From assembly GCA_029865265.1 (NCBI GenBank), contig JAOUHG010000007.1, positions 62,001-126,000 of the forward strand: a stretch of DNA of 64,000 bases, read 5' to 3'. The position numbers and the translations under genes were made by a program. Under the pieces are notes generated by a model. That model was not told the origin of the DNA. It did no database searches and was given only the letters and a program-made list of their open reading frames with translations. This DNA comes from Candidatus Krumholzibacteriia bacterium (GTDB lineage Bacteria > Krumholzibacteriota > Krumholzibacteriia > WVZY01 > JAKEHA01). Shown in pieces: positions 62,862-64,000 of the stretch; within the stretch, counting starts at the first letter, position 1; each line of letters begins with the position of its first letter.

Positions 62862-64000
62862 TGCGTATCTCCTCCGCCCTCGGCACACCCAGTTGCTGGT
62901 TGAGCATGTGGCCGAGCTTGTCCCGCTTGACCTCCAGGTAGCGGCGGTTGACCTCGTTGGCGATGATCTCGATGGGGACGCGGTCCACGATCTCCAGGCC
63001 GTAGGCCGACAGCCCCACCACCTTGCGCGGGTTGTTGGTCAGGAGCCGGATCTTGCCGAGACCCAGGTCGGCCAGAATCTGGGCACCCAGCCCGTAGTCC
63101 CGCAGGTCGGCGGGGAAGCCCAGCGCCTCGTTGGCCTCGACGGTGTCGTGGCCGCGGTCCTGCAGCGCGTAGGCGCGGATCTTGTTCTCCAGGCCGATGC
63201 CGCGCCCCTCCTGGTTCATGTAGACCAGCACCCCGCGGCCCGCGCTGTCGATCTGCGCCAGCGCGTGGGTGAGTTGCGGACCACAGTCGCAGCGCAGCGA
63301 ACCGAACACGTCGCCGGTGAGACAACGCGAATGGACGCGTACCAGGATGGGTTCGTCGCGCTGGATGGTCCCGCGCGTGAGCGCGACGTGGTTGATGCCG
63401 CTGGCAATGCTGCGGTACAGGTGCAGGCGGAATTCGCCGTGCTCGGTTGGAAAGTCGATTTCCTCGATCTTCTCCACCAGCTTCTCCCTGCCACGACGGA
63501 AGGCGATGAGGTCGGCGATGGTCACGATGTTGAGTTTCAGTTCTTTCGCGATCTGCGTGAGCCGCGGCAGACGCGCCATGGAACCGTCCTCATCGAGCAC
63601 CTCGCACAGCACCCCCACCGGCGCGAGTCCCGCGAGACGCGCCAGGTCGACCGCGGCCTCGGTGTGGCCGGCGCGGCGCAGCACGCCACCCGGCCGGGCG
63701 ACGAGTGGAAAGATGTGTCCGGGCCGCGCCAGGTCCGCGGGACGGGTCTTCTCGTCCACCAGCGCGCGGATGGTCGCCGCGCGGTCGTGCGCGCTGATCC
63801 CGGTGGTGGTCCCACCCACCTTGTCCACCGACACGGTGAACGCGGTTCCGAGCTTGCACGTGTTGTGCTCGGCCATGGCGTTGAGTTCGAGATGCGCGGC
63901 GCGCTCCTCGGTGATCGGCGCACAGATCAAGCCGCGCCCGAAGCGCGCCATGGAATTGACCAGTTCGGGTGTGACCTTCTCGGCGGCGAAGATCATGTCC
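62851..64000 (-). CDS. ribBA: RibBA (DHBP synthase / GTP cyclohydrolase II), 5' end outside the window
   Basis: At least 382 codons are visible; the reading frame runs off the right edge. It lacks the N-terminal DDEDRENEGD metal-binding loop expected before [11 protein letters not shown], so the start is beyond 64000. RibB part: [76 protein letters not shown]. RibA part: [21 protein letters not shown] (zinc cysteines), [32 protein letters not shown]. It makes both early precursors of riboflavin. Confidence 0.95.
   Translation of the reverse strand, partial: DMIFAAEKVTPELVNSMARFGRGLICAPITEERAAHLELNAMAEHNTCKLGTAFTVSVDKVGGTTTGISAHDRAATIRALVDEKTRPADLARPGHIFPLVARPGGVLRRAGHTEAAVDLARLAGLAPVGVLCEVLDEDGSMARLPRLTQIAKELKLNIVTIADLIAFRRGREKLVEKIEEIDFPTEHGEFRLHLYRSIASGINHVALTRGTIQRDEPILVRVHSRCLTGDVFGSLRCDCGPQLTHALAQIDSAGRGVLVYMNQEGRGIGLENKIRAYALQDRGHDTVEANEALGFPADLRDYGLGAQILADLGLGKIRLLTNNPRKVVGLSAYGLEIVDRVPIEIIANEVNRRYLEVKRDKLGHMLNQQLGVPRAEEIRSGD

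Overview
The window is high-GC bacterial chromosome (roughly two thirds G+C by eye). It carries about 54 tightly packed genes, most on the minus strand, and shows no mobile element, tRNA, rRNA or CRISPR array. The cell is Gram-negative: it has outer-membrane beta-barrels, a lipoprotein, a Wzi-like capsule protein and a flippase locus. Two secreted proteins end in type IX secretion (T9SS)-style C-terminal domains, there is an archaeal-type UbiA prenyltransferase, and an MglA-type GTPase is present. Together these suggest the FCB side of the tree, for example a candidate phylum such as Eisenbacteria, Krumholzibacteriota or Latescibacteria. That placement is inference; no marker here fixes the phylum.

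Layout. 1-5.9 kb: a secreted sugar-dehydrogenase-like propeller protein and a small beta-barrel (plus strand), facing a TPR / Wzi-like / UbiA operon. 6-10.9 kb: an MglA-like GTPase with a very long disordered tail, divergent from an MFS transporter coupled to an unrecognised 152-residue protein; then an RsbW-like kinase carrying a degenerate receiver domain, and a zinc-finger protein. 11.2-16.5 kb: a beta-barrel/lipoprotein operon, ada with a SnoaL-like gene, recG and rpmB. 16.6-16.9 kb: a gene-free stretch holding the rpmB terminator and a strong candidate for an orphan structured small RNA of about 110 nt.

16.9-35.9 kb (minus strand): a complete division and cell-wall (dcw) cluster in the order mraZ-rsmH-ftsL-ftsI(PASTA)-murE-murF-mraY-murD-ftsW-murG-murC-murB-ftsQ-ftsA-ftsZ, followed by a TPR gene. 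It has many stop/start overlaps. The promoter upstream of mraZ is overlaid by phased AGGGAC repeats that look like MraZ operators.

36-64 kb (minus strand): a surface-polysaccharide locus. It holds GT2, GT4 and GT-C type glycosyltransferases, a flippase, a FemAB/GNAT transferase, a DegT/AHBA-type aminotransferase, a CapD-type epimerase/dehydratase, a GT2 fused to a sugar-transferase domain that lacks its catalytic Asp-Glu, a PorZ-like propeller protein, YfhO and DUF2723 membrane proteins, a YbhN/AglD-type flippase-like protein and methyltransferases. Upstream on the same strand are ribBA (cut by the window edge), ribH, nusB and a metallophosphoesterase. The overall picture is one region that builds the envelope: lipid II synthesis and septation beside surface-glycan assembly, possibly including the glycan to which T9SS cargo would be attached.
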